A DNA stretch of 14,488 nucleotides, taken from Pseudomonadota bacterium. GTDB lineage: Bacteria; Pseudomonadota; Alphaproteobacteria; Acetobacterales; Acetobacteraceae. Shown here piece after piece: positions 1 to 6,835 of the stretch. The number at the start of each line of letters is the position of its first letter. Positions within the stretch are counted from its first letter, which is position 1. The notes below the pieces were generated by a model that ran no database searches, was not told the origin of the DNA, and saw only the letters and a program-made list of their open reading frames with translations. The translations under genes were made by a program, and so were the position numbers. The stretch covers positions 1-14,488 of the forward strand of contig JAKAZX010000051.1 of NCBI GenBank assembly GCA_021826485.1. Direction: 5' to 3'.

Positions 1-65
1 GCGAACGCCATCACGACCAGCATCGCCGCCCCTGCCGCCGCCCCTGTCACCAGCGCCGCCGCCAT
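1..65 (-). CDS. Partial CDS, N-terminus of a leftward, probably membrane or exported protein
   Basis: Reading leftward, an ATG at 65 opens a frame that stays open to the window edge, giving about 21 residues: MAAALVTGAAAGAAMLVVMA and onward. These are almost entirely Ala, Val, Leu, Met and Gly, as in a signal sequence or first transmembrane helix. A purine-rich stretch (AGGGGCGGAG on the minus strand, about 67-76) sits just upstream of the ATG as a plausible ribosome binding site. The gene would be divergent from the flavoprotein operon that begins at 201. Too little is visible to name a family. The short length and GC bias mean it could still be a chance open frame. Confidence 0.45.
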   Translation of the reverse strand, partial: MAAALVTGAAAGAAMLVVMAF

Positions 66-200
66 GCTCCGCCCCTGCCGTCCGGCCGCGCACATGGGGG
101 CGCGAGGCATTTCGCCAAGTCGCGCTTGACGGACGGTGGGCCGGGCCAACTTCACAGCGATGTTACACATCCGATCGGCCTCGATCACCGTACGCAGGGC

Positions 201-1538
201 ATGACCGCCGCAGCGCCGCTCGACATTGCCGTGGTCGGCTCGGGCATTTCCGGGCTGGCCTGTGCCTGGCTGCTCGCCGGCCGGCACCGCGTGACGCTGT
301 TCGAGGCGGCGGACCGGCTGGGCGGGCACTGCAACACCGTCATGGTGCCGGGGCCGGACGGCCCGCGCCCGGTGGATACCGGGTTCATCGTGTACAACGA
401 ACAAACCTATCCCAACCTGACGGCGCTGTTCCGCCACCTGCGCGTGCCGACCCAGCCGTCCGACATGTCGTTTGCCGTCTCGCTCGACGACGGCGCGCTG
501 GAATATGCCGGCACCGACCTCGCCGGGCTGTTCGCGCAGCGGCGCAACCTGATCCGTCCGCGCTTCTGGGCGATGCTGCGCGACCTGCTGCGCTTCTACC
601 GCACCGCCCCGGCGGCGCGCGCGGCGATGGCGCAGGAGGGGATCACGCTCGGCGACTGGCTGGACCGGGAGCGGTTCGGCCCCGCCTTCCAGGAGGATCA
701 TCTGCTGCCGATGGCGGCGGCGATCTGGTCGGCGACGCCGGGGGACATGCGGGCGCATCCGGCCGCCGCCTTCGTCCGGTTCTGCGAGACCCACGGGCTG
801 CTGACGCTGCGCGGCCGGCCGGCCTGGCGCACCGTGACCGGCGGCAGCCGCAGCCACGTCGCCGCGCTGACCGCGCCGCTGGCCGGGCGCATCCGCCGCG
901 ACACGCCGGTCCGCCACGTGGTCCCGGTGGCCGGGGGGGTGGTGCTGCACAGCCTGCGCCAGCCGCCGGAGCGGTTCGACCAAGTGGTGATCGCGACCCA
1001 TGCCGATCAGGCGCTCGCCATGCTGCCGGCCGCCGATCTGCGGGAGCGCGCGGTGCTCGGCGCGTTCCGCTACAGCCGCAACCTCGCGGTGCTGCACAGC
1101 GATGCCGGGCTGATGCCGCGGCGGCGCGGCGTCTGGGCGAGCTGGAACTATCTCGGCCGGCGCGGCGGCACCGCGCCGCCCTGCGTCACCTACTGGATGA
1201 ACCGGCTGCAATCGCTGCCGGCGGACCGCGACCTGTTCGTCACGCTCAATCCGCCGCGCCCGCCGCGCGCCGGCACCCTTCTGCACACCGAGCGCTACGA
1301 CCATCCGGTGTTCGATGCCGCGGCGCTGGCGGCGCAGCCGGCGCTTTGGTCATTGCAGGGGCGCCGGCGCGTCTGGTTCTGCGGCGCGCATTTCGGCGCC
1401 GGGTTCCACGAGGACGGGTTGCAGGCCGGCCTGGCCGTGGCCGAGGCGCTGGGCGGCGTGCGGCGGCCCTGGACCGTCGCCGACGAATCAGGCCGCATCG
1501 CGCTGCCCGCCATCACCCCGGCCGTCGCCGGCCCATGA
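201..1538 (+). CDS. FAD-dependent amine-oxidase-like protein (COG2907 type), first gene of lipid-modification operon
   Basis: The product is a 445-residue flavoprotein of the NAD(P)-binding/amine oxidase superfamily. Residues 9-18 carry the dinucleotide-binding motif IAVVGSGISG. A following LFEA-x(3)-LGGHCNT segment contains the acidic FAD-ribose residue and the GG doublet. The C-terminus has the family hallmark FCGAHFGAGFHEDGLQAG, which closes over FAD. I prefer ATG 201 because the Rossmann strand then starts about eight residues in, as is normal. An upstream in-frame TTG at 126 would add 25 unstructured residues. The stop codon overlaps the next start (ATGA at 1535-1538), so the two genes are translationally coupled. 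Close homologues sit beside DUF1365 and CFA-like methyltransferase genes in alphaproteobacteria. From memory, the UfaD protein of furan fatty acid synthesis is of this flavoprotein type, acting on phospholipid acyl chains. That function is inferred here; the flavoprotein fold is secure. Confidence 0.9.
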   Translation: MTAAAPLDIAVVGSGISGLACAWLLAGRHRVTLFEAADRLGGHCNTVMVPGPDGPRPVDTGFIVYNEQTYPNLTALFRHLRVPTQPSDMSFAVSLDDGALEYAGTDLAGLFAQRRNLIRPRFWAMLRDLLRFYRTAPAARAAMAQEGITLGDWLDRERFGPAFQEDHLLPMAAAIWSATPGDMRAHPAAAFVRFCETHGLLTLRGRPAWRTVTGGSRSHVAALTAPLAGRIRRDTPVRHVVPVAGGVVLHSLRQPPERFDQVVIATHADQALAMLPAADLRERAVLGAFRYSRNLAVLHSDAGLMPRRRGVWASWNYLGRRGGTAPPCVTYWMNRLQSLPADRDLFVTLNPPRPPRAGTLLHTERYDHPVFDAAALAAQPALWSLQGRRRVWFCGAHFGAGFHEDGLQAGLAVAEALGGVRRPWTVADESGRIALPAITPAVAGP

Positions 1539-2296
1539 CCTCCTCAAGCCTCTATCGCGGCAGCGTGCGCCATGTCCGCCTGCGGCCGCGCCGGCATGCC
1601 CTGCGCTACCGCGTGTTCTGGCTTCTGCTCGATCTCGACGCGCGGCCGGCGCTGCGACTGCTGTCGTTCGGCCGCTTCAACCTGTTCGGCTTCGACGAGC
1701 GTGACCACGGGGACGGCACGCCGGGCGGGCTGCGCGCCTGGGTCGCCGGCCAACTGGACGCCGCCGGCATCGATGCGCCCGGGCCGGTGCGGGTGCTGAC
1801 CATGCCGCGCGTGCTCGGCTACGTGTTCAATCCGATCAGCGTCTATTTCTGCCACCGCGCCGACGGCACGCTGGCGGCGGTGCTGTACGAAGTGAACAAC
1901 ACCTTCGGCACCCGGCACAGCTACCTGTTCGCGGTCGGTGCGGAGGCGCATCCGCTCCGGCACGCCTGCCGTAAGCAGCTTTATGTCTCGCCCTTCCTGC
2001 CGACCGGAATGACCTACCGCTTCCGTCTGGCGCCGCCGGCGGCGCGCGTCGCACTCGCGATCGACGCCGCCGACGCGGCCGGGCCGGTGCTGTCCGCAGT
2101 GCTCAGCGGCCGGCGCGTGAAGCTGACCGATGCGGCGCTGCTGCGGGCGTTCCTCGCCATTCCGCTGCTGACGCTGAAGGTCACCGCAGCGATCCACTGG
2201 CAGGCGCTGCGCCTGTGGCTCAAGCGCGTGCCCCTGGTGCCGCGCCCGGCACCGCCCGCCACCCCCGTGTCCATCATTCCGGCCGACCCGGCCTGA
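1535..2296 (+). CDS. DUF1365 family protein
   Basis: The product has 253 residues, the usual length of DUF1365 (COG3496). The start is the ATG at 1535, which overlaps the preceding stop as ATGA. The frame extends further upstream inside the flavoprotein gene, but that part is only a shadow. The N-terminal LYRGSVRHVR with RRHALRYRVFW, and the central VLGYVFNPISVYFCHRADG followed by YEVNNTFGTRHSYLF, are typical of the family. No catalytic role is established for DUF1365. It is nearly always found between a COG2907 flavoprotein and a CFA-like methyltransferase, so it is presumed to act on the same membrane lipid substrate. The C-terminal part, around residues 205-235, contains a hydrophobic stretch that may associate with the membrane. 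The next gene begins 10 bases after the stop. Confidence 0.9.
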   Translation: MTSSSLYRGSVRHVRLRPRRHALRYRVFWLLLDLDARPALRLLSFGRFNLFGFDERDHGDGTPGGLRAWVAGQLDAAGIDAPGPVRVLTMPRVLGYVFNPISVYFCHRADGTLAAVLYEVNNTFGTRHSYLFAVGAEAHPLRHACRKQLYVSPFLPTGMTYRFRLAPPAARVALAIDAADAAGPVLSAVLSGRRVKLTDAALLRAFLAIPLLTLKVTAAIHWQALRLWLKRVPLVPRPAPPATPVSIIPADPA

Positions 2297-2306
2297 GGCG
2301 TCCCGC

Positions 2307-3524
2307 ATGTCAGAGGCAACCTTCCCCCCTGTCCCGCGCGTCCGTCCGCAGGGAATCCGGCCGATGCGCTGGCTGCTCGCGCGCCTGCTGTCGCGCGTCG
2401 TGGCCGGGGAGATCACGGTCATGCTGCCGGACGGGCAGATGCGGCATGGCGCCGGCCGGTCGCCGGGGCCGCGCGCGTCGGTCGTGCTGCATCGCTGGCG
2501 GGCGGTGCGGCGGCTGGTGCTCGGCGGCGATACCGGCTTCGCCGAGGCCTTCATCGACGGCGACTGGTCCACCCCCGATCTGCCCGCGCTGCTGTGCTTC
2601 GGCGCGGTGAACCAGGACGCGATCGGGGTCGATGGCAGCAGGGCGGTGCGGCTGCTGCGCCGGCTCGGCCATCGGCGCCGCGCCAACACCTGCGCCGGCA
2701 GCCGCCGCAACATCCCCGCGCACTACGACATCGGCAACGAGTTCTATGCCGCGTGGCTGGATGCCGGCATGACCTATTCGGCGGCGCTGTTCACCCATCC
2801 CGGCCAGCGGCTGGAGGCGGCGCAGGACTGCAAGCTCGACGCGGTCATCGCCGCCCTCGATCTGACCGGGCGGGAGCGGGTGCTGGAGATCGGCTGCGGC
2901 TGGGGGTCGCTGGCGGAGCGGATCGCGGCGCGCGCCCGCCATGTCACCGGCCTCACGCTCTCCCCCGCCCAGCTCAACTACGCCAACGCGCGGCTCGACG
3001 ATGCCGGCCTCGGCGCGCGGGCCGAGCTGCGGTTGCAGGATTATCGCGAGGTCGCCGGGCAGTTCGACCGCATCGTGTCGGTGGAGATGCTGGAAGCGGT
3101 GGGGGAGGCGTACTGGCCCGAATTTTTCGGCCGGATCGCCGCCTGCCTCGCCCCCGGCGGGGTCGCGGTGCTGCAATTCATCAGCATCGCGGATGCCCGC
3201 TTCGCCGCCTACCGCGACGGCGTGGACTTCATCCAGAAGCACATCTTCCCCGGGGGGATGCTGCCCAGCGTGCCGGTGCTGCACGCCGTCACCGCGCGGG
3301 CCGGGCTGACGATGCAAGCGGTGCGCACCTTCGCCCCCGGCTACGCCGCGACACTCGCCCACTGGCGCACCCGCCTGCACGCCGCGTGGCCGGCGCTGCG
3401 CGGGCAGGGGTTCGATGAGCGGTTCCGCCGCAAGTGGGAATACTACCTCGCCTATTGCGAGGCGGGGTTCCACACCGGGCTGCTCGACGTCGGCATCTAC
3501 CGCCTGCGTCACGCCACGGGCTGA
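2307..3524 (+). CDS. CFA-synthase-like SAM-dependent fatty acyl methyltransferase
   Basis: The 405-residue protein is of the cyclopropane-fatty-acyl-phospholipid synthase family (COG2230), which transfers a methylene or methyl group from S-adenosylmethionine to a double bond in phospholipid acyl chains. Visible elements are HYDIGNEFY before the active site, SAM motif I VLEIGCGWGS (192-201), VSVEMLEAVG (257-266), DFIQKHIFPGGMLPS, and a C-terminal WEYYLAYCEAGF. Aligned by eye to E. coli Cfa, Glu239, Ile268 and Tyr317 are kept (E263, I292, Y346), but Cys139 is Ala159 and His266 is Gln290. That pattern is common in the alphaproteobacterial branch beside COG2907/DUF1365 genes. It leaves open whether the product is a cyclopropane ring or a methylated alkene, as made by UfaM in furan fatty acid synthesis. 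It is the third gene of the operon, 10 bases after DUF1365. Confidence 0.92.
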   Translation: MSEATFPPVPRVRPQGIRPMRWLLARLLSRVVAGEITVMLPDGQMRHGAGRSPGPRASVVLHRWRAVRRLVLGGDTGFAEAFIDGDWSTPDLPALLCFGAVNQDAIGVDGSRAVRLLRRLGHRRRANTCAGSRRNIPAHYDIGNEFYAAWLDAGMTYSAALFTHPGQRLEAAQDCKLDAVIAALDLTGRERVLEIGCGWGSLAERIAARARHVTGLTLSPAQLNYANARLDDAGLGARAELRLQDYREVAGQFDRIVSVEMLEAVGEAYWPEFFGRIAACLAPGGVAVLQFISIADARFAAYRDGVDFIQKHIFPGGMLPSVPVLHAVTARAGLTMQAVRTFAPGYAATLAHWRTRLHAAWPALRGQGFDERFRRKWEYYLAYCEAGFHTGLLDVGIYRLRHATG

Positions 3525-3544
3525 ACGGCAGCCGCCATCGGCGC

Positions 3545-3558
3545 CTGACGCAGATCAA
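3545..3558 (+). promoter_or_regulatory. Candidate FNR/CRP-family binding site upstream of multicopper oxidase
   Basis: The 14 bases CTGACGCAGATCAA match the FNR/Dnr-type consensus TTGAT-N4-ATCAA at eight of ten defined positions, with the correct four-base spacer. The site lies 94 bases before the chosen start of the copper oxidase gene and 20 bases after the methyltransferase stop. Binding by an FNR- or Dnr-like oxygen or NO regulator would fit a gene whose product consumes oxygen or handles redox-active copper. This is a pattern match only. Confidence 0.4.
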
Positions 3559-3640
3559 GGCGGTTTGCCTTGCCTTGCGGCCGAATGCGGCGAACGTTTG
3601 CCAAGCTGCGGAACGCCGTGACGCGCGCTCCGGTTGATGC

Positions 3641-3644
3641 GGAG
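3641..3644 (+). promoter_or_regulatory. Ribosome binding site that selects ATG 3652
   Basis: GGAG lies seven bases before ATG 3652. It favours that start over the in-frame TTG 3634 and ATG 3637, which have poorer upstream spacing and would add non-signal residues in front of the Tat signal. Confidence 0.5.
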
Positions 3645-3651
3645 CCATTGC

Positions 3652-5043
3652 ATGATGTCGCTTTCCGGTCTTTCCCGGCGCCGGATGGTCGGTGCCGGGG
3701 CCGTCGCCGCCGCCATGTCCCGCCTGGCACCGGCCGGCGCGGCGATGCCGCTGCCGCTTGCGGTAGAGCGGCGCAGCCTCGATGTGAACGGCAAGGCGGC
3801 CTCGGTGTTCGGCATCGTTCGGCCGAACGGGATGCCGGGGCTGGTGCTGGCGCCGGGCGAACGCTTCGCGGTGTCGCTCGGCAACCGCTCGGGCGAGACC
3901 ACGATCGTCCACTGGCACGGCCAGACCCCGCCCTATCTGCAGGATGGCGTGGCGCAGACCGGCGGCGCGCTGATCGTGAACGGCAGTGCGCAGGACTATG
4001 ATTTCGCGCCGCGCGTCGGCACCTACTGGATGCATTCCCATCACGGCCTGCAGGCGCAGCAACTGCTGGCGGCGCCGCTGATCGTGCGCAGTGCCGGGGA
4101 TGTGCAGGCCGACCGGCAGGAAGTGACGGTGCTGCTGCATGATTTCAGCTTCCGGGAGCCGGCGGAAATCCTGGCGAACCTGGTTCGGCCTGCCGCCCCT
4201 GCTGGTGCGATGCCCGGCATGGCGATGGCCCCGGACCTCAATGACATCGACTACGACGCCTATCTCGCCAATGACCGCACACTGGCCGACCCCTTGGTGG
4301 TGCGTACCGAGCGTACCGGGCGCGTGCGGCTGCGGTTGATCAATGGCGCTGCCGCGACGGCGTTCTGGGTCGATTTCGGCGCGCTGGAGGGTACGCTGGT
4401 CGCGGTCGATGGCGACGCCGTCGCGCCGCTGCGCGTGCGCCGCATTCCGCTGGCCGAGGCGCAGCGGGCGGACGTGCTGCTGGACCTCACGCAGGCCGGC
4501 GCCTTCCCGGTGCTGGCGCAGCGGGAAGGTGACCGGCCGCGCACCGGCATCATCCTGGCAACAGCCGGGGCAGCGGTCGCGAAGCTGTCGCCGGTGGCGG
4601 AGCGCGCCGTGGGTGCCGTGGACATGGCGCTGGAGGTGCAACTGGCCGCTGCGGCGCCGCTGCCGCCGCGGCCGGCGGATGTGGTGCGCCGCATCGCGCT
4701 GACCGGCATGATGGCACCCTACGCCTGGTCGATCGACGGACGGAGCTGGGCCAACCACCAGCCGATTCCGGTTTCGCATGGCCAGCGCGTGGAACTCGCG
4801 ATGTTCAACCGCACCCGCATGGCGCATCCGATGCACCTGCACGGGCATCATTTCCAGGTGGTCGAAGTGAATGGCACGCGCCTCGCCGGTGCCATGCGGG
4901 ACACCGTGCTGGTGCCGGCCGGTGGATCGGTGACGGTGGCCTTCGATGCCGACAATCCCGGCCGCTGGCTGCTGCACTGCCACAACCTCTACCACATGGC
5001 GACCGGCATGATGACCGAACTCACCTACGGGAAAAGCGCCTGA
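3652..5043 (+). CDS. Tat-exported multicopper oxidase (CopA/laccase-like)
   Basis: The 463-residue multicopper oxidase should oxidise a small substrate or Cu(I) in the periplasm and reduce O2 to water. The N-terminus has a twin-arginine signal (LSRRRMVGAG followed by Ala-rich residues, ending near PAGA), meaning folded export with copper loaded. All four copper-binding motifs are intact: HWHG (87-90), HSHH (128-131), HPMHLHGH (392-399) and HCHNLYHMATGM (442-453). The last supplies the type 1 copper Cys443, His448 and axial Met453. A short Met-rich loop, MPGMAMA (187-193), lies in the middle domain, as in copper-resistance oxidases. The order fits three cupredoxin domains. It is followed after 18 bases by a Met-rich membrane peptide, probably in the same transcript. 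A role in copper detoxification is likelier than in lignin or phenol oxidation, but the substrate is not readable from sequence. Nitrite reductase was considered and is not supported, because the protein has the full set of multicopper oxidase motifs. Confidence 0.93.
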   Translation: MMSLSGLSRRRMVGAGAVAAAMSRLAPAGAAMPLPLAVERRSLDVNGKAASVFGIVRPNGMPGLVLAPGERFAVSLGNRSGETTIVHWHGQTPPYLQDGVAQTGGALIVNGSAQDYDFAPRVGTYWMHSHHGLQAQQLLAAPLIVRSAGDVQADRQEVTVLLHDFSFREPAEILANLVRPAAPAGAMPGMAMAPDLNDIDYDAYLANDRTLADPLVVRTERTGRVRLRLINGAAATAFWVDFGALEGTLVAVDGDAVAPLRVRRIPLAEAQRADVLLDLTQAGAFPVLAQREGDRPRTGIILATAGAAVAKLSPVAERAVGAVDMALEVQLAAAAPLPPRPADVVRRIALTGMMAPYAWSIDGRSWANHQPIPVSHGQRVELAMFNRTRMAHPMHLHGHHFQVVEVNGTRLAGAMRDTVLVPAGGSVTVAFDADNPGRWLLHCHNLYHMATGMMTELTYGKSA

Positions 5044-5049
5044 CAGGAC

Positions 5050-5056
5050 GGAGGGG
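5050..5056 (+). promoter_or_regulatory. Strong Shine-Dalgarno of the 42-residue membrane peptide
   Basis: GGAGGGG ends five bases before ATG 5062. This is one of the strongest ribosome binding sites in the window, and it supports real translation of the very short downstream gene. Confidence 0.6.
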
Positions 5057-5061
5057 ACAAC

Positions 5062-5190
5062 ATGCAAGGCGGCGGCATGATGTGGGGCGGCATGTGGCTC
5101 GGCATGGGGCTGTGGTGGATTCTCATCCTCGTGCTGGTGGTGCTCGGCATCGCCGCGCTCGCGCGCTACGTGTTCGGCGGACGGGGCTGA
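5062..5190 (+). CDS. Small Met/Trp/Gly-rich single-pass membrane peptide (42 aa)
   Basis: This short frame of 42 codons runs from ATG 5062 to TGA 5190. The first 19 residues are rich in Met, Trp and Gly (MQGGGMMWGGMWLGMGLWW, with five Met and four Trp). A single hydrophobic helix follows (ILILVLVVLGIAALA), then RYVFGGRG with positive charges, predicting an N-out, C-in membrane topology. It starts 18 bases after the multicopper oxidase and has a strong ribosome binding site, so the two genes are probably co-transcribed. Comparable Met-rich N-termini followed by one helix occur in small SHOCT-type and copper-associated membrane proteins, but no SHOCT domain is present here. Periplasmic Met and Trp side chains could bind Cu(I). 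That role is inferred from composition and neighbour only. Gene-finding programs may skip it because of its length. Confidence 0.7.
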   Translation: MQGGGMMWGGMWLGMGLWWILILVLVVLGIAALARYVFGGRG

Positions 5191-5201
5191 CCAGGCCAGC
5201 G

Positions 5202-5219
5202 GTTGCGGCGCGCTGCAAC
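5202..5219. repeat. 18-bp near-perfect palindrome between membrane peptide and esterase genes
   Basis: GTTGCGGCGCGCTGCAAC is self-complementary at every pair except one G/T pair. It lies 12 bases after the peptide stop and 36 bases before the esterase start. It could be a dimeric operator for the esterase or a weak RNA hairpin. There is no T-run for a classical terminator. Confidence 0.35.
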
Positions 5220-5243
5220 GGGGCTATCCTTGCCGGCAAAGGT

Positions 5244-5249
5244 GGAGGT
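5244..5249 (+). promoter_or_regulatory. Shine-Dalgarno that sets the esterase start
   Basis: GGAGGT ends six bases before ATG 5256, directly in front of the signal peptide. The frame is open back to 5082, but the upstream part overlaps the 42-residue peptide and has no comparable site, so ATG 5256 is the start. Confidence 0.65.
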
Positions 5250-5255
5250 ACGCCC

Positions 5256-6821
5256 ATGCTGCGCATGATGACCTTGGCGGCGCTCGCCGCCTGCTGGCTT
5301 GCGGCGCCGGCGCGGGCGCAGGTGACGGGCGACCCGGTCACCGTCGATGGCGGCATGATCTCCGGCGCGTGGCGGGCGGATGCGGCGGTGCGCGAATGGC
5401 TGGGCGTTCCCTTCGCCGCCCCGCCGGTGGGGGCGCTGCGCTGGCAGCCGCCGCAGCCGGTGCCGGCCTGGAGCGGCGTGCGCCCGGCGACCGCGTTCGC
5501 CGCGCAGTGCATGCAAAAGGGACGCTCGCACAAATCGGTCTATTACGAATACGCCGGCACGCAGCCGACGAGTGAGGATTGCCTCTATCTGAACGTCTGG
5601 TCCCCGGCGCCGGAGCGGGCGCACGACCTGCCGGTGATGGTGTGGATCTATGGCGGCGGGTTCCAGCAGGGATCGGCGGCCAACCCGGTGTTCGACGGCA
5701 CCGAACTGGCCCGCCGCGGCGTGGTCGTGGTGACGGTGAACTATCGCCTCGGCATCTTCGGCTTCTTCGCCCATCCCGATCTGACCGCGGAATCGCCGCA
5801 GCACGCCGCGGGCAATTACGGCCTGCTCGATCAGGTCGCCGCCCTGCGCTGGGTCCGGCGCAACATCGGGGCGTTCGGCGGCAACCCGGACAACGTGACG
5901 ATCTTCGGCCAGTCCGCCGGCGGGGCGAGCGTCGATCTGCTGATGGGATCGCCGCTCGCCCGCGGCCTGTTCCAGCACGCCATCGCCGAGAGCTACGGCC
6001 TTGACCGCACCATGCGCAGCCGGGCGGAGGCAGAGGCCGACGGCGCGCGCTTCGCCGCCGGCCTGTCGGCGAACGGCATCGGCGCGCTGCGTGACCTGCC
6101 GGCGGAGCGGCTGCTGGACGCCAACCGCCAGTGGTGGTGGCCGATCGTCGATGGCTGGTTCCTGACCGAGGACATCTATTCCGTGTTCCGCCAGGGCCAT
6201 GAGGCGCCGGTGCCGCTGCTGACCGGGTGGAACGCCAATGAAGGCGCGACCTTCCCGCACGCGACCAGCCACGACGCCTACCTTGCCGATCTGCGCCGCC
6301 GGTTCGGCGCCGCGGCCGACAAGCTGCTCGCGATCTATCCGGCGGCGGACGACACGACCACGGCGCAGGCGAGCGAGCGGCTGTTCGGCGACATGAACCT
6401 CGCCTGGGGGTCCTGGGCCTCGGCGCGGCTGCACGCGAAGAACGGGTATCCCGCCTTCGTCTATTTCTTCGACCATCCGCAGCCGCTGTTCCCCGGCCAG
6501 GCCTTCGACGAGAACCCGGACGGCGCGCCGCTCGGCACCTTCCACAGTTCCGAATACCCGTACCTGTTCGGCACGCTGGCGCCGCTGACGCGAGCCTGGA
6601 CCGGGACGGACCGCGCCCTGGCGCGGGAGTTGCGCGGCTACTGGGTGGGCTTCGCCGCTGCCGGCAACCCGAACGGCGCCGGGCTGCCGTACTGGCCGGA
6701 ATTCAACGGCAGCGACGAGCGGATCATGCGGCTCGGCGACCATACCGGGCCGGGGCCGGCCCTGGGGATCGGGCGGCTGCACGCGCTGGACGCGCTGGGG
6801 CCGCCACGCGCCGCCAACTGA
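5256..6821 (+). CDS. Exported type-B carboxylesterase (alpha/beta hydrolase)
   Basis: The 521-residue product belongs to the type-B carboxylesterase/lipase family, which hydrolyses carboxylic esters. Family landmarks are EDCLYLNVW (107-115), the oxyanion-hole GGGF (133-136), the nucleophile elbow FGQSAGG with Ser220, the acid Glu329 in WNANEGATF, and His430 in FHSSEYPYLFG. The triad is therefore complete. The N-terminus MLRMMTLAALAACWLAAPARA-Q reads as a Sec signal peptide cleaved after residue 21. LAAC at 10-13 also fits a lipobox, so anchoring as a lipoprotein at Cys13 is possible. The length is usual for bacterial members. The gene sits alone between the copper oxidase unit and the convergent importer operon, and nothing nearby indicates its ester substrate. 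Confidence 0.93.
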   Translation: MLRMMTLAALAACWLAAPARAQVTGDPVTVDGGMISGAWRADAAVREWLGVPFAAPPVGALRWQPPQPVPAWSGVRPATAFAAQCMQKGRSHKSVYYEYAGTQPTSEDCLYLNVWSPAPERAHDLPVMVWIYGGGFQQGSAANPVFDGTELARRGVVVVTVNYRLGIFGFFAHPDLTAESPQHAAGNYGLLDQVAALRWVRRNIGAFGGNPDNVTIFGQSAGGASVDLLMGSPLARGLFQHAIAESYGLDRTMRSRAEAEADGARFAAGLSANGIGALRDLPAERLLDANRQWWWPIVDGWFLTEDIYSVFRQGHEAPVPLLTGWNANEGATFPHATSHDAYLADLRRRFGAAADKLLAIYPAADDTTTAQASERLFGDMNLAWGSWASARLHAKNGYPAFVYFFDHPQPLFPGQAFDENPDGAPLGTFHSSEYPYLFGTLAPLTRAWTGTDRALARELRGYWVGFAAAGNPNGAGLPYWPEFNGSDERIMRLGDHTGPGPALGIGRLHALDALGPPRAAN

Positions 6822-6835
6822 CGGACCGGCCGCTG

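Noticed and set aside
160..187. Possible RpoE/ChrR-type promoter on the minus strand (TGATCG, 16 bases, TAACAT)
   Set aside because: The spacing differs from the roughly 18 bases I recall for that sigma factor, the match is partial, and it would drive the leftward gene and not the lipid operon.
126..200. TTG-initiated 25-residue extension of the flavoprotein
   Set aside because: The extension lacks structure or homology features; ATG 201 puts the nucleotide-binding strand at the usual distance from the N-terminus.
1544..3512. Two long leftward open frames opposite DUF1365 and the methyltransferase
   Set aside because: Low-complexity Arg/Gly/Ala translations caused by GC-rich codon positions; the plus-strand genes carry all recognisable motifs.
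3652..5043. Copper nitrite reductase identity
   Set aside because: The protein carries all four multicopper oxidase motifs including the HCHxxxH trinuclear/type 1 motif, so it is a three-domain oxidase.
3289..5067. Long leftward open frame opposite the multicopper oxidase and methyltransferase end
   Set aside because: His/Arg/Gln-rich shadow of genes with clear catalytic motifs; no ribosome site or family features.
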